DNA of 64,000 nt from the NCBI GenBank assembly GCA_037783415.1, contig JAZGTN010000026.1, forward strand, positions 4,046,501 through 4,110,500, written 5' to 3'. Position 1 is the stretch's first letter. The number at the start of each line of letters is the position of its first letter. Below the pieces are notes generated by a model, which was not told the origin of the DNA, ran no database searches, and worked only from the letters and a program-made list of their open reading frames with translations. The stretch comes from Leptasterias polaris. Taxonomy: Eukaryota; Echinodermata; Asteroidea; Forcipulatida; Asteriidae. Below, one piece after another: positions 31,684-46,600 of the stretch. Position numbers and translations under genes: made by a program.

Positions 31684-34600
31684 GTGAGTCATATCGGTCT
31701 TCTTTTAGGACTAATTTAATCGGTAAAATATCGTCAATTGTCACCAAAAAAAGATTAATTTGTAGTGTTTATATCAAAGATAATCTTTCTTGTGTTTGAA
31801 ATAAATATACGTTGTCTAGATTGTGAATAATTGTGAATTATTTGGGGTGGGTTGAACTTGATCATAACATAATTTATTAACTTTTTTACCTTTCGTACTC
31901 TTTGTACTGTTTTATTACGAACAGGGAAGTTGCATTTATTGCTTTACGTCATTTACAATTTGACTTTCCTGTCTTTTCAAGATGACAGTCATGATATAAT
32001 ACAGTAATGACAATGGAGTGACAATTACTTTGTTTAAACTGTCAATGAACAATAATTTAAATTGGCAATGCCGGAGGCGCTCCACACCCACGAGGCGGCA
32101 TGCGCAGCGCAGACAGGGCCCCGGTAAAGCAAAGACCGAGCGTGCAAGAGCAGCGAGGCTGTGCCCGGGTCCAGAGCCGCTGGGCCACCCCTGCCTGGGT
32201 GCGGAGTCGAGAGCACACTCCGAGAAGTAAGCAGAGTACGAAGTCGGAGGCATTCGGAGGAGAGGGCTGATGGGGGCCGGAGGCGCTCCCACACCCACGA
32301 GGCGGCAGTCCGCAATGAATATGCAAAATATGAAATATTGAAAAAAAAAGGACGCTGTCACCCTCCCTGGCCGTGCACTGTGTCACGTCAGTGACAGCAG
32401 CAGGAGGTAGACCTCCATGGTGACAGTGTCACATTTTAAATGTCAGTCGGTTAAGCGAGCAAGTGAGTGATCGATGAGTGACTGGAAATGACAAGTGACA
32501 ATGACTGACTGAGACCTACTCCTAGAACCATTGAGGTTCAATCCGCTATCGTCTCCACTACCCTCATAGAGTGACATGTACAAAATCCTATTCGAAACTT
32601 TTTGCCCTTCACGTTTACATGCCTACAGTTCTTTTGTGAAATCAGACATTGCCAAAATTAGGCTCTATATGTTCTTTGTACTCTCATTAAGCGTTGCACG
32701 GGTCCAGAAAATCCACTCCGCAAAAAAAAAGTGCAAAAAATGATAAATTCTCACTGTTTTTCAGAATCCTCGCCTTCCGTTAACAATATGGCCGCCGCTG
32801 AAATTTTCCAACTGGTAATGCTGCGCGCTACGCTGGTAACAAAACCAACAGTTCACGTTTCCGCACAATGCTGGTCCACAATAACCAATGTTCTGTACGT
32901 GAACCGTTGATAATCGTTACCAGCGTAGCGCGCAGCATTACCAGTAGGAAAATTTCAGCGACGGCCATATTGTTACTGGAAGGCGAGGATTCTGAAAAAC
33001 GGTGAGAATTTATCATTTTTTGTAACTTTTTTTTTGCGGAGTGGATTTTCTGGACCCATGCATCGCTTAATGAGAGTACAAAAAAGAACATATAGAGCCT
33101 AATTTTGGCAATATCTGATTTCACAAAAGAACTGTAGGCATGTATTAACGTGAAGGGCAAAAAGTTTTGAATAGGATTTTGTACATGTCACTCTATGAGG
33201 GTAGTGGAGACGATAGCGGATCGAACCTCATAGTTCTAGGAGTATCCACTCCCTATCCTTGGCCCTAGCACCATTGCAAACCTTTTTTTTGTGCCCTGTC
33301 TATGACTTGTGAGATTTTTAATCCGGGAAGATCTAGGTAGATCATAAAATTTGCCGATCCAATGCCAATGTAATTGTAGATAGCTGGACTGCTGGAATTT
33401 GTTAAAAAAACATCACACGTTTTGGGGTTCGAAAACTAGGTTTTGTTGTCGGGCGCCGAGTATATCAGTCTGGTACCAACTCAATCGTAGCAATTGATTG
33501 TATCCTTGTTCTAATGTTGTTGAGGGAGCCCGACAAAACCTAGTTTTCGAACCCAAACATTTGTATTGGTGCTCGATCCCATTGTACAGTAACGCTGAAA
33601 AGCACTTTTTTGAGCGTAGATATGAGAACGATTGTACGACTTCTCAATGGGCAAGTTGTCAAGATCGTTGAGATAGTTCTAAAAGTTCACTCTCGAAAAT
33701 CATTTGATTTTTACCAAAAACATGTGATGTTTTTAAAACAAATTCCAGCAGTCCGGCTATCTACAAGTACATTGGCATACGATCGGTAAGTTTCATGATC
33801 TAGATCTTCTCGGATTAAAAATCTTATATAGGGCACAAAAATAGGTTTGCAATGGTGCTAGGGCCAAGGATACGGAGTGGATTGGCCCTATTCATGGGGC
33901 TAACTGAGACCTAGCCCTGGAAGGACACCAGTGTCTGTTGTACATGCAATGGAGGAGTCCAACCTGGTCTAACTGAGACCTAGCCCCACTTGTGTGGCCA
34001 AGCTGAATCCTTTTCCTTGACCACATGTCTGGGCCCATTTTTTGTGAAGCTAAGCAATACAAAATTAAAAGCACATTCCCTACGGGCAGGCAGGTCAGCG
34101 GTTTAAACCAGCTAAATGTGTTCACCTACCTCTTACTCTTAGTTTGCCCTGTGTGTTTTGGATGTTTAAACAAATAACCTTTTAAAAAGATATTTCAAGC
34201 AATAATTGTGCGACTTCCTCCGAATTACTTTCCTCAATTTGTACTGAGCGCGGCCATTTTGGATTGACCCCAATCACGCCAATCAAATCACGACGTCATC
34301 AGCCGGCTGGGCTGTGGATGGGCGGAGCGACGGTGTGAACTTTTCAATGGTGGATTTTTGTATCCGCTCTGCCCACAGCCCGGTTTATTGGCAATACCAA
34401 CTCTTTTTAAATATCTAGAAAGATTGTCAATTATTCAAGTGTAGCAGTTTTATTTCAGCGGAATTGAACGCAGAGCTTGCATACTCTTCAGCCACCTGAG
34501 GGGACCGATCATTTTCATTTATCTTGGGCGTTGAAGCAGTGTAAGACCCACTCTCGGATCATGTTGTAGCCAATGGTACATCATGACTTTTAGATCTAAG

Positions 34601-37600
34601 GAGCGTGATCAAGAGATTTGATTATTCCTGCTAGTTCCTATGTACTTTTATTACATTAGAAATGTTGTTTTCAAAGTGGCAGTTTGATATTACTGTTCTC
34701 GTTTCTTTGGTTTATCTCTATAGGAAAAATTCAATCAAATTCAGATTACAGTAAGAGATGGATGGGTTTCGGAGTAAACTAGTGTTTCTTTACCAAACTT
34801 TCCTTGTTTTTTGCCTTTGAAATAACAGATGATAGGTCAAGGCCAGGACTGAAGTTGGATTTTACGCGCATCAATCCCACTCCCAGTGACAATCAAGAAA
34901 GTACGGTGCTTGATGGAATATCATCAAGCAGACTAAGTCTTGTAACCAGCCCCAGTGATTCCAGCATTAGTAGTACACATAGTAGCAATGGAAGCCATCA
35001 AAGGGCTGAATCCACCCTGTAAGTACACCCACTGTATGAATGTAGTCTGGGTTCCAGACTTGGTTTTAGGCTTTCCTGGTGGTTTTTATTACCCCTCTAA
35101 AATATCAGTGTTTACAGAAAATGATCTTGTTTTGATGCTTTATTGTAGGAATTTGTTAGGCGCTTTAATTGATTAGGTCGGATTGGTGTGGGTAGTTGGG
35201 TTGGCGTAGTGGTATCTTTCCTCACCTTCCACCTCCTAGACCCTGGTCTTGGGGCACCATGTGGATTGGGTTTTATGTCCCTAACCGATTGTGTGTTTTC
35301 CCTGGAATAACTATCTGGGGTTTTCCTCCCACGTCTAAAACTAAAACTTCCTTCTTTGTCTTCTCTCCATGAGGTTTTTGGCTTTTACAGTGATTAAGTT
35401 CTCTTTTCTGAGAATCCTTGGGTTCACGACCAGAATCAATAAACAAAATGAAATGAAACATTGTATGAGTAGCCCAGTTCATTGGGCCTTTATTTAAAAG
35501 CATTCCTGAAACCATCTCAACTCCATTGGAGTATGCAGCACCGGCAGCCATGTTGGCGCACAGGTTGCTAATTATTTACATTTACAATTTCTACCCTTGC
35601 AAGTACCCATGGGTGATGAGATTGAGAAGTATTTATATAGTGAAGTGTCTTGACTGGGATTTGAACCCACACCCTGATGACTCAGCCACCAGATCCAGAG
35701 TTCAATGCTATTGATTGCTTGGCCATGACATGATACTTCATAGTTTTAACAGACCTTATGCACATGGTGTCATTTGAATTGTGAAAAAGATACCAATAAA
35801 AACAGGAAATAAAATAGAACAGTTATACTTCATTGGGAAATATGTAATATTCTCTTAACTACCATGAGCATTTCAAAATGGACTTCCTGGTAAGTGACCT
35901 ACATTACAAAGTCGTTGAATAAGTTAGTCTTTTTTGTGGAGAAACAATTTACATTTTGAAGTGTACAAGGTTGTTTTTACCAAAACAGAGTTTCGACTTT
36001 GAAGTACCAGGCCTTCATTTTAATAAATCTGAGGAGAGCTGTAAATTGCTCTCCTTAAATCAAGAAAGTGAATTAAGGAGAGCGATTTGAATTTACTGCG
36101 CATGTGCATGAGAATAGGCGATGACAAAAAATCTGGAAAAATCTAACGCTAAAATGCATGTCCGGATTTTGGGCAAGGCCCGAATTTGTGGTGTCCGGAA
36201 TTTGGGCAAGTTGACTCGTGCGTCAGCGCCGCACTCTGTGAACCCCTCGGGCATTATTGGGACCATAGATGGGACCATAGATGGGACCGGGGACGAGTAA
36301 ATAGGAGGAAAATACTTTTACAAAAGATGAAATCAGACGTATATTGTCTAAAAAAAACAAAAATACAATGATCTTCCGAAATAATCCACGAAAATATCAA
36401 TGGAGCAGTCATGTTTTCAATGGTTTTTGTTAAAAGAAATTTTGATGTTTGGGGTCTTTACCTGTGTTAGTGAATCATTGGGTTAAGTGTTGCCCCCTTT
36501 TGGACATTGAAAATTGTTCTTGAAACACCGCATCATTGCAAACCGCATCATTTTGGAAAAATAATGTGAGACGTCAACTCAAACGTCGACGAATCCCCTC
36601 ACACGTGTGTGACGCACACTGATTGCATGAATTGTCTCGAAGTTTCTTCCAGGTCATAGTTCAATGCGTAAAAATATCTCCAGCCGTAAAACACATTAAA
36701 CGAATCGAAGAACTGGCGCTTTTGCCTATGAACGTGGATAGTGACGACTGGTGAAAAAAGTCTAACGTTTCGCGGGCATCCACACAACACACCGTGCGTT
36801 GTTGTCAGTAGACTTTTCAATGTCTCCACACATGTTCCTTTGCTGCAGCAGTAAACATACATGTACATGTACCACGGTCAAACTGTACCGCGAATGAAGC
36901 GGGGAATGAGACAAGTCTACACATATCAATAGATCTAGCTGCATACAATACACGACGCACATGGAAGAAACAAATCACCGCATGGTCCGGCCACCGCCGG
37001 GGCCGCAATTTATTTACGAACGGTGAAATAAAGGTAAAATTAACGGGGGGGAAAAGAAAAAGCGTGCACTCTTTAGATGTTGCCACTGCCAACTCCGAGA
37101 TTCAAGCGGCTTATTTTAATCAACAATTAGGGTTTTGAAAAAACATGCTCTTGTTAAATTTGTAAGGAGCGCTTTTTTTTGCTCTCCTTGGAAAACATTA
37201 AGGAGCGCGAGCGCGATCACGCTCCTTTAAAATTATGGTCTGAAGTACTGACATGATGGTGTGACCATTTAACAATATTTTTAACATTGTGAAATTGATT
37301 ATTGTACTTGTCTTATTATACAGTGATAGAATTCGTTCCCGTAGTCTGGACTCCATCGGCAAGCTAAGTATCTCCCCAGATGAAGTAAGTAGTTCTATTC
37401 TAACATTATCTAGTGACATTTTCTTTACAACATCAAATAGACTCGCAAGGTACTCAAAGAGCATTAACCCTGCCCCCAACCTTTCAAAATCCAACATGTT
37501 TTGTTTCATTCTGTTGGATTGAGGATCTAGATTACACTAGTTAACTGATCATGCTTTACATGGGATCAGGCATACCAACATAATCAAAGTCCAATAGTTT

Positions 37601-40600
37601 GGGTGATGAGTTTATACTGAATGGTGTTGAATCTTGGTTGACATGTAAAGATACTAGTAAATCACTCATGGGATCAGGCATACAACCATAATCAGAATCC
37701 AATAGTTTGCTTGTTGAGTCATGATAATTAAGGCTCAAATTTTACACTGAACACAGGCTTTGAGACCAGTGTTTTTAGTGTTGGGTCAGTAAACTCATAA
37801 CAGGACAGGTCCGGTGGTCTTGTGTTTTTTTATTTAGTACAAATACTTGAACAGAAACAAATTATGATCAAATGTTGACTTTGAGTTTTAAAAGATACCT
37901 TTCTATTCTAATGAATAATGAAGTATACCCATAAATGAGGTAAATCTTCTGAGGTAAAAACTGTTAATTGTTTGTTAAACTTTGTCAAAGTTTTAAAAAA
38001 AATTGATTCTGGTCATGTAAAAGAAATCCTGGTCTTGTAGATTTTCCCCCAAATTTGAGCCCTAATAGTGGTGTTGGATTTTGTCAGAGTGAGAATCGTC
38101 CTAGTAAATCACTCAAGGGAGTTGGCGTAAATAAAAGTCAATCCTTATTTTACAAAAACAGTCTCACCTAATGTGGTAATATTTTACTGGAATAGTCTTC
38201 AAGTGGATTTGCGGCAAGTTGTAACAGCAAATTGTAATAACTTTAAAAAAAACTTAATTACCTTTTAGCTACTTGTTTGTAAAATGCTACTAAATTTTTA
38301 CTTTTGGGGACACTAAGTTTCCATAGACTTTAAGACTTTCCAGTGGCTTGCCCTCTCAATAAATGAAATTCCAGGCCTGACACATTTGTCTTTAAAGTGA
38401 AATTCAAAAACAACTTTATGAAATCTGACTGTTAAAGATGATTAATTTAAGCACGTAAGTACCTCTGTTGATTCATATGCTTGTACCGGATTGCAGGATT
38501 GGATTGGCAGATTGGTATTTTTGTGTTTTGATCACTTCTGGCTCATTTCCTGTTGTGGAAAAAAAATCATAATTTACCCCAACATCCAAACAAAACACTG
38601 TAAATTTGAAGAAGTTTTATTGTTCGCACTTGATAAGGTTAAGGAGTGCAAAAGCGAGTGATTGCACTCGCTCTCCAATAATAAAGGTCAGCTGTGACCC
38701 TGGCATTTCTGCATCGTCCTCTGTACTCAGCTTGTATCCTCAGGCCTACAAGTATACAGTGTTGCTTTTGAAGATCCCTTTGTTCATATTACCAGAAAGA
38801 TAATAATCATAACAATTTTTTGTTTTTAAACATTTGTTTAATGTTTGATTCAAATGGAAACGCAGCTCATGAGATTGGATTTGTCTAGATTGATATTGAT
38901 ATTGAATTTCAATTTCTTTCTTTGTACAGACATATGACTTCACATCAGAAGACTTAGAAGACAGAGGAGAGATTGGGCGTGGTGCATTTGGTTCTGTTAG
39001 TAAAATGTGGCATTCAAGGAGTGATTCTATCATGGCAGTCAAGGTAAATAATCATGTCAAAATATGTGACGCCATCTCGCCAAAATCACTTCCAGGAAAT
39101 AGTGAAATGGCATTCATAAATACCTGGGACAGTTTATCCATTCTGATTGGTCGAGAGGAGATTGCGTGGCCATGTTTAAACGTTTGATATAAACACAGTG
39201 GGAGGTGTTTAAACATACGTGTGGCATGCAAGCCTACACGTGGCGCTAATTTACGCGTAACGCAATCAAAACATACCGGTATTCAATGTAAAATCTATTG
39301 GCATGCGTATGCACAACCGATGTGTGTCGCTCACAATTTGACCTTTCGCGAAACGGAGCACGAGGACGTGACAGGAGTTTTAAAAATTACAGAAAAGTTT
39401 ACGTTTTTCCTACAATATTGCGCTTTTTAACAAACAGGGCATTTGTGAATGGGAATAAACGAGTGGGACGAGGTCTTGAACGTTCATTTAAAACCTTGCG
39501 AGTGTTCGAGACCTTGTTCCACGCTTTTATTACCTTATTAAAAGTGAAGACAACTGAAACATCAGCCTTGGTACTAATGTGATGTGATGTTTTAAACATT
39601 CTGTATGTTAAGAAATACTTGCCTTATAGAACTAAGTAGGTGTTTCTTGAAAGCTCTTATTCTCATCTTTTTGATGAGGGGGAAAACAACAAAACAAGTT
39701 TTGAGTTTTGGCAGGAAGTGCCTGGTTTTGGCATTGAGCATCACATCTTAATTACACACAGCCATATTGTCAGATACCCTGTGTACACATACATGTACTT
39801 GTGTGTGATTAGAAGCATTGTTACTCATCCACAAAAAGGACCTGACTATTTTCGCTTTCAACTAACGATGCTTCTTGGAAACACGGCGTTGGCTTCACTG
39901 TTTGCATCATCAAAGCCCTATTCCAAAAGCACACATTATAAAGCCAGGGTTTCGGCTTTGTATCTACTTCCATTAAATGATATACATCAAGTAGGGGTGA
40001 CTTATGTTTAATTGGTATGTTATCTGAATCATTGTTTTCTCAAGAAGAAAAAATTCACATGAAGTTGATATTGAGGCCTTATTCGAATTGGCGGCTATGG
40101 TTACAGCTACGATTGTTGCTAAGGGTGTTGCTAAAGACGGCCTACACTTCAACGCATAATAACACAGCAATACAGCTGTAGCCGTAGCCGGCAAATCAGA
40201 CACGGCCTTACCCTTTTATATACATGTACGTGCATAATCCAACATGCCTAAATTATCCCATCCACAAATGTACCACTGTCATACATGTATCTCAAACCAT
40301 AGCTTTACAAAAAGCAACAACTTTTTGTTTTGTTGACAAGTTTGTCATTCCTAATGCTACATGATAAACGTTTTGTTAATTTTTGTTTCAGCGAATTCGA
40401 TCCACAGTAGATGAGAAGGAACAGAAACAGCTCTTGATGGATCTAGATGTGGTTAAGAGGAGTAATCACTGTCCATGTATTATCAAATTCTTTGGAGCAC
40501 TGTTCAAAGAGGTAAGCTCATGAAGTTTAAATTTGGACTCAATTTAGTAGAGATTAAATTTGCATGGGATTTTAAACTGGCCTCTATTAGGCAAGCTCGG

Positions 40601-43600
40601 TGGTCTAGTAGTGTGGCATCTGCTCTAGAATTGCAAAGATCATGGATTTGAATCCCAATCGAATAATGTGCCTGTGGATTTTCTTTTCACAGTACTCGGG
40701 GGGAGAATTACTGAGTGTGCAATGCTTATCACACATCGGTGTATGGGTAAAATACAATTAATATTCTATTGACTGGAGGTATTTTAGCTGGTAATCTTCC
40801 AAGCTCCAATCCAACTACAGTATTGATAATCAATTTTTTATTGAAATCTGCCTGCCGGTGGGCACGCAACGTGTTGTGCATTATTTTGGGTTAGCAGTGG
40901 CGCCAAAGACGATACCACCCATGATGCCATTCCTCATCCAAATTTATGCAAAATGCAATGCAAAATAAGAGTGCATTTTAACCAATCAAGTTAATATTGT
41001 ACACAACATTTACCCTCTCGTTGCCAAATTATTTTAATATACAAAATATGGTGACCTCATTGTTCACTCAAGTGTGAAGCACACATTCTTACACAACAGA
41101 AAGCCTTCGTTCAAAGGCCATTTTTACAAACTCTATTGTCTCCTTCCTAGAAGATATTGTCATTGGGCACAGCAAAATAGGTTATAAGAACTCTTTTACG
41201 AGTTGAATTCTGTAAACCCAAACACTTTCTTGTTCACAACCATATCGCACTCTGAAGGTGTTTGTTATTACATAATTTCCCCTCCAATTTGAATGGATTG
41301 CATAATAGCACCCTAAATTTATTTACCATCAATGGAAAGATCTGATCATTATCTTCCCAACCATAGTTGGTTTGGTATGGAGGGTGAACATGGACAAAAC
41401 TACAGCTTTTTAAAAGCAAATGACCTAGTTGTGCTTAGGCTTGAGTGTTTTTTGTGTGTTATTTTGGTCAACTAAAATCACCATTGCATTGGGGCTCAAG
41501 CAGGCTACAGTCAGGAATGTGGTTTGTCAGGATTTTTTACTGATCTCCCTGCTCCTTCAGATTTTTCTTGAAAGAGGCAAACTTGCCATCACAGAGATGA
41601 AAAGACTTGGCCCTTGTTCTGACAAGACCTTCAGATATCTATTTGAATAGATATAGAGAGTCTGCAAACCTCTAGAATGTAACATTCTGTTCATTTAGGA
41701 AGCTTCATTTCTTCATTTCTACACCGATAGGAAACTGTCATCAAATTTTCAGGATTTTATGCATAGTCGACTGAAGTTGCCATTGGGTCTGATAGGGTAA
41801 ATGTGACTACTGGATTCATGTATACTGTTTTAGGGTGATTGCTGGATATGCATGGAGCTGATGGATACCTCATTAGATAAAGTCTACAAATTTGTGTGTG
41901 AACATCTCAAAAGTCGTATCCCTGAACCCATCCTTGGAAAGATCACTGTTTCTGTAAGTAACCATGGTAACACTCTTTACATTTGTTTGTTTGTTTGTAA
42001 AATCTTCCTAACCGAGCCAACAGTTTCGTTGGAACAGCTTTGACAATATGGCTGAACAAAACATGCAAAATTGCCAATGACCATAGCGCCAACATATTTC
42101 TTGCCCCAAAACGCGCCCCTGGTGCTGAGTAATAAAATCTTGTGGAGCTTGTTAAGAATGATTTTTTGAGAAGACATAACCATGATACTAAATCGGTCTA
42201 CAGCCTCTTCCTGTGATCAGTGACCTTTCAACCTTGACCTTTACCTTCTAAGCATACATCCTCTATGATAAAAAGCTACACGACTGAGAGGATCTAGATG
42301 TAAGGGATAAATTACTTCAATTAATTCTTTCCACAGACTGTCACAGCTCTGAATTATCTCAAGGAGGAACTCACAATCATCCACAGAGGTGAGGTTATCC
42401 AGATAGTTTGTGTCCTCAGATTTCTTATTATTTGATATATTTCCTTATATGTTTCGTGGTAGTCTTTGTTTCAGTATTCTTGAAAGTTGAGGAAAAGCTG
42501 CTGAGAAAAAATTGCAATCCGGATTGTCAGTTTGGTTAAAGGTAGGGTCATAGATTGGTAAATTTAATGACCATAAAAACATACTTGATGACATTGGTGA
42601 GAAGCACTGTCCAGCTGTTGATAATATAAACTATTTTGAGAAAGGATTTATTTGAAGTAATATGGTTTGGATAATGTTTTACCCCAAAACATTTGAATCT
42701 GAGAATGAATTGTTTCCCAGATTTCTGAAGGTTGGTGACCGCTCGCAAATGCTGCGGCCAGAGATGCTGTTGGTACCCGCTGTCTTCTCGCTAAACAAGG
42801 ATGGATTAGGCGTTCTTGCAAAAATACTGTGATAGTTTTTGGCTGTTTTCTCAGCAAGTAGACACTGTATTCAGCTGAAACTTTCACATGTGGATTTTAT
42901 CACGTTTGTTGTATCTTTCACATGTGGATTTTATCATGTTTGTTGTATCTTTCTTTATAAATTAGCCCATGAATCAGCATTACGTTTATAAAAAAACAGT
43001 CTATGACTCTACCTTTAAGTCCAAAAAACCCTAAAATGCACAAATCCTTCAATATCCTCATTCCAAAGTAAAGGCACTTAGGAGGACTTGGGCTATCAGG
43101 GCATTGCAGTTAAGGAGGATCCAGAAGGATTTGGGCCATAATAGGTTTCTGCTGTATGATGATTCAGAAGGAATTGGGGTGTCAGGATATTTGTGACTTG
43201 AGGAAATAGAAGGACTTGGGCTATCAGGGCATTGCAGTAAAGGAGGATCCAGAAGGATTTGGGCCATATGCTGCTGGGCCAAAATAGGATTCCGTAGTAT
43301 ATGGGCTGTTGGAGGAAGAAGGGAGTTGAATGAAGCCTGTCACAGGAGGATTTAGAAGGTTTTGGGCCTTCTGAGCTTTGAACTCTCTACTTCTGAAGGA
43401 TATTGGAGGATTTGTTCTATGTGTAAGCAAATAGGCGTAGTCTGTTTGAGTTAATGATTTCATATTGTGTTGTGTGTTATCCTAGATGTGAAGCCCTCTA
43501 ACATCCTTCTAGATACCAAAGGCAACATCAAGCTATGTGACTTTGGCATCAGTGGTCAACTTGTAGATTCCATTGCCAAGACCAGAGACGCTGGATGCAA

Positions 43601-46600
43601 ACCATATATGGCTGTAAGTAGATTGTATCCAGGCTGGGAATTTTGTTTTCTCTTGAGAGTATACTCAGTCAAAATGTGTAGTTTTCAAGTAATGTCTTGA
43701 AACACTCGGGGGGGCACAGGACAAAATAAACCACACAGAGTAAACACATCGCAGGTCGCGCCAATAACTGACGAATTGTGCACAGCGCCACAAATTGATC
43801 TATGGTGCAACACAGCAACAATTCTGTGTTTGGAGTTAATCGTAGTTGAAACTGCTGTTTTAGAGACTGCTGACTATTTAAACAAAAATTGTTTAACACC
43901 AAAGTATAGCTGAGTTCTTCCTTAATACAGAACTGTTTTCAATCTTACAGCTGTTTTGATGAGTTATCAATTCCTAAACACATACTTCACTTTGTGAAAA
44001 TGGGAAAAAAACGGAAATACAAAAACCGAGAAGTCACACAGAGCGATGTGTACAAATCAATGCATACGTTGCTTCGTGAAAACTAATAAAGTTAACTAAA
44101 GGTAAACTAATAAGGTCAACTAATATGTCACTTCATGGAAACACAGAAGTCACACCCGGCATGTTTGGCACCGTGACAGTGCTATGTGTTTCAATGGATA
44201 AAGTGGCATATCGTCATACGCCAAAAGAAAAATGGTAATCTAGTATTACGTCGGCCATACTAATTAGTGTAATTACAAAACTATTATAAGTTAGGTCCTG
44301 AAACTTGCTGAAAAGTAAACAGTAATGAATATATCAATAGTTTGTATAAAAACCGATTTGCAAAGTTTTGTGAACATGCAGTACATGTGACTTTCTTTTG
44401 TAATTGATACAAAATTGAATGATTATGACTTTTATTGGGATGGCAACTATTTGGCCACATTCCTGAATGTCCTGAGGGGTAGGGTTTGTTTGTTATTGAG
44501 ATTGGAAGTTGACATGCCATAAATCGCCTTGCAGCCCAATGGTGTATACTGGATATACAGTAGATGGATGAATACACATCTAGTATGCTGGCTCAAATAA
44601 GTAATGGATTAGGATTTTCTAAGTTGATCCTTGAACTGATGTGAAATACCAATAAAGAAGGCCTATATGGAAGGACACAGAAAATATACTTTTTAATGTG
44701 AGTTCTGCACTAATTGGTGGATTTTCTACTGCAGATCTGCTTCACACATGCTTCCCCTGATGTTAAAGTCTCCTGTGATATGCATCAATTGGAACTAACA
44801 CTGTTGAACAATCTGACTTAAAGGAAGAAATACAGCAGAAAGTAAATAAACCATTAAATGATTTCAAATAATATTTGAAAATACTTGTTATATTATAACA
44901 AGTATCATGATGATGTTTTTATTATTAGCCGGAGAGGATAGATCCATTGGCATCAAGGGAAGGCTATGATGTCAGATCAGATGTATGGAGCCTGGGAATC
45001 ACATTAGTAAGTAGTCTCCGTATTGAACCCATAACTCCCTGGGGTGATTTACTATAATAATAATAATAATATCAGTTCTTATATAGCGCAATTCCAAAAA
45101 TGATCATTGCGCTTTACAAACAAACAAAAACATCAGCAAAATAAATGGGTTTTGAGATTGCGCTTGAAAGCATCAACCGTTGGTGAGGATCTTAAGGTCT
45201 GTGGTAATTTGTTCCAGAGAGTTGGCCCGAACACACTGAATGATCCATCGCCTATCCGTTTTTTACTCTTAGAGATGACAAGACGAGTAACGTCCCGGTT
45301 CGAACGTAGACCTTCCCTTGATGGTAAATGGGTGGCAATACAATCTGTAAGATAGACTGGCGACAGATCATTCAGAGCTTTGTATATATAGAGCAGTGTT
45401 TTGAACTTGATTCTTTTGTCAATTGGCAGCCAGTGTAGGGAGTCTAACAGAGGAGATATGGAATGACGACGTGAAACTTGAAATACAATGCGGGCCGCCC
45501 GGTTTTGTAGGCGCTGCAGACTAGAATGCTACTAGAATCCTTCCTCACTCTAGAAAAATCCAACACCCAAATTGTTGAACTGTTGACCCTGTGTACATAC
45601 ATGTATGAATAACTATTAATTTAAAGCTGTTGGTGATGGTAGTTGTTAATATTATTATTATCATTATATATTTCTGGTAATGAAACCAAGGATGCCTCAC
45701 AAGTGAAAAAAAATCACTGTAACTCGCAAGTCGAGGAAACCTGTAAACAAGGGTGCTTGCTAAGTAAACCAGAAACACTGGGGTTAACCCCTACTTTTCC
45801 ACAATAAGTGTTCTGGGTTCTTTTATGTGCACTACCAATCCTAGTACATGGGACCTACGGCTTAATGTACCATTCGAAGGACAAAGCAATTATGGTCAAG
45901 TGTCTTGCTCAAGGACACAAGTGCCCTGACCAGGACTTGAACCCACACTCTGGTGATCAGAAACACCAGAGCTTGAGTCTGGTGCTCTTAACTGCTTGGC
46001 CACCTTTTTACATGTATCTATTGGATTGTGTACATGTCATACCCAACTCACAGAAATATTCCTGAGAATCCTTCCTCACTCTATTAAAATTCAACACCCA
46101 AACTAATGGACTCTGGTATTCATAGATCTTGTGTACATATGAAGTATTGTACCTTTAGTACAGCAGTGAAATTTATAATGAAGGGCACCCTGGCTAACCA
46201 GTTTGGTTCCCAGTTAGGCCTGCTTTTTCACAGCTGTAACCAATAACTGTTTTGGTAATTGGCCAGTGATTAACCGATGGCCAATGCAACTGAAAAACCG
46301 TCATTGGTAACGACCGCAAAAACGCACCCCAGATATTGGTTGGTGATGACCTCATTTCTGGAAAGATGTATAGGGAACCTGACGAAGTGTGGTTGTCAAA
46401 CCCAACTGTTAGGACTGGTGCTCAATCTTTTTATATAATAACGTTGACAAGCAATTTATGAACCCCAACTAGGGGAATGTATATTCACTTCTGTTTAGCT
46501 GTGTACAAAGTTTGCCTGCAGGAGGTCCAGGCTCTCTTGTGAACATGTGATGTCACACTTTACATGGGCCATTGAGTGTTAGTTATTGCTAATGGTAGCA

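Noticed and set aside
32060..32320. 5S rRNA gene
   Set aside because: A few words (AAGTAAGCAGAG, GGGCTGATGGG) recall 5S, but the order and internal promoter boxes do not hold.
45930..46005. Functional tRNA gene
   Set aside because: A and B boxes are present, but the acceptor stem does not close and the sequence continues into a SINE body.
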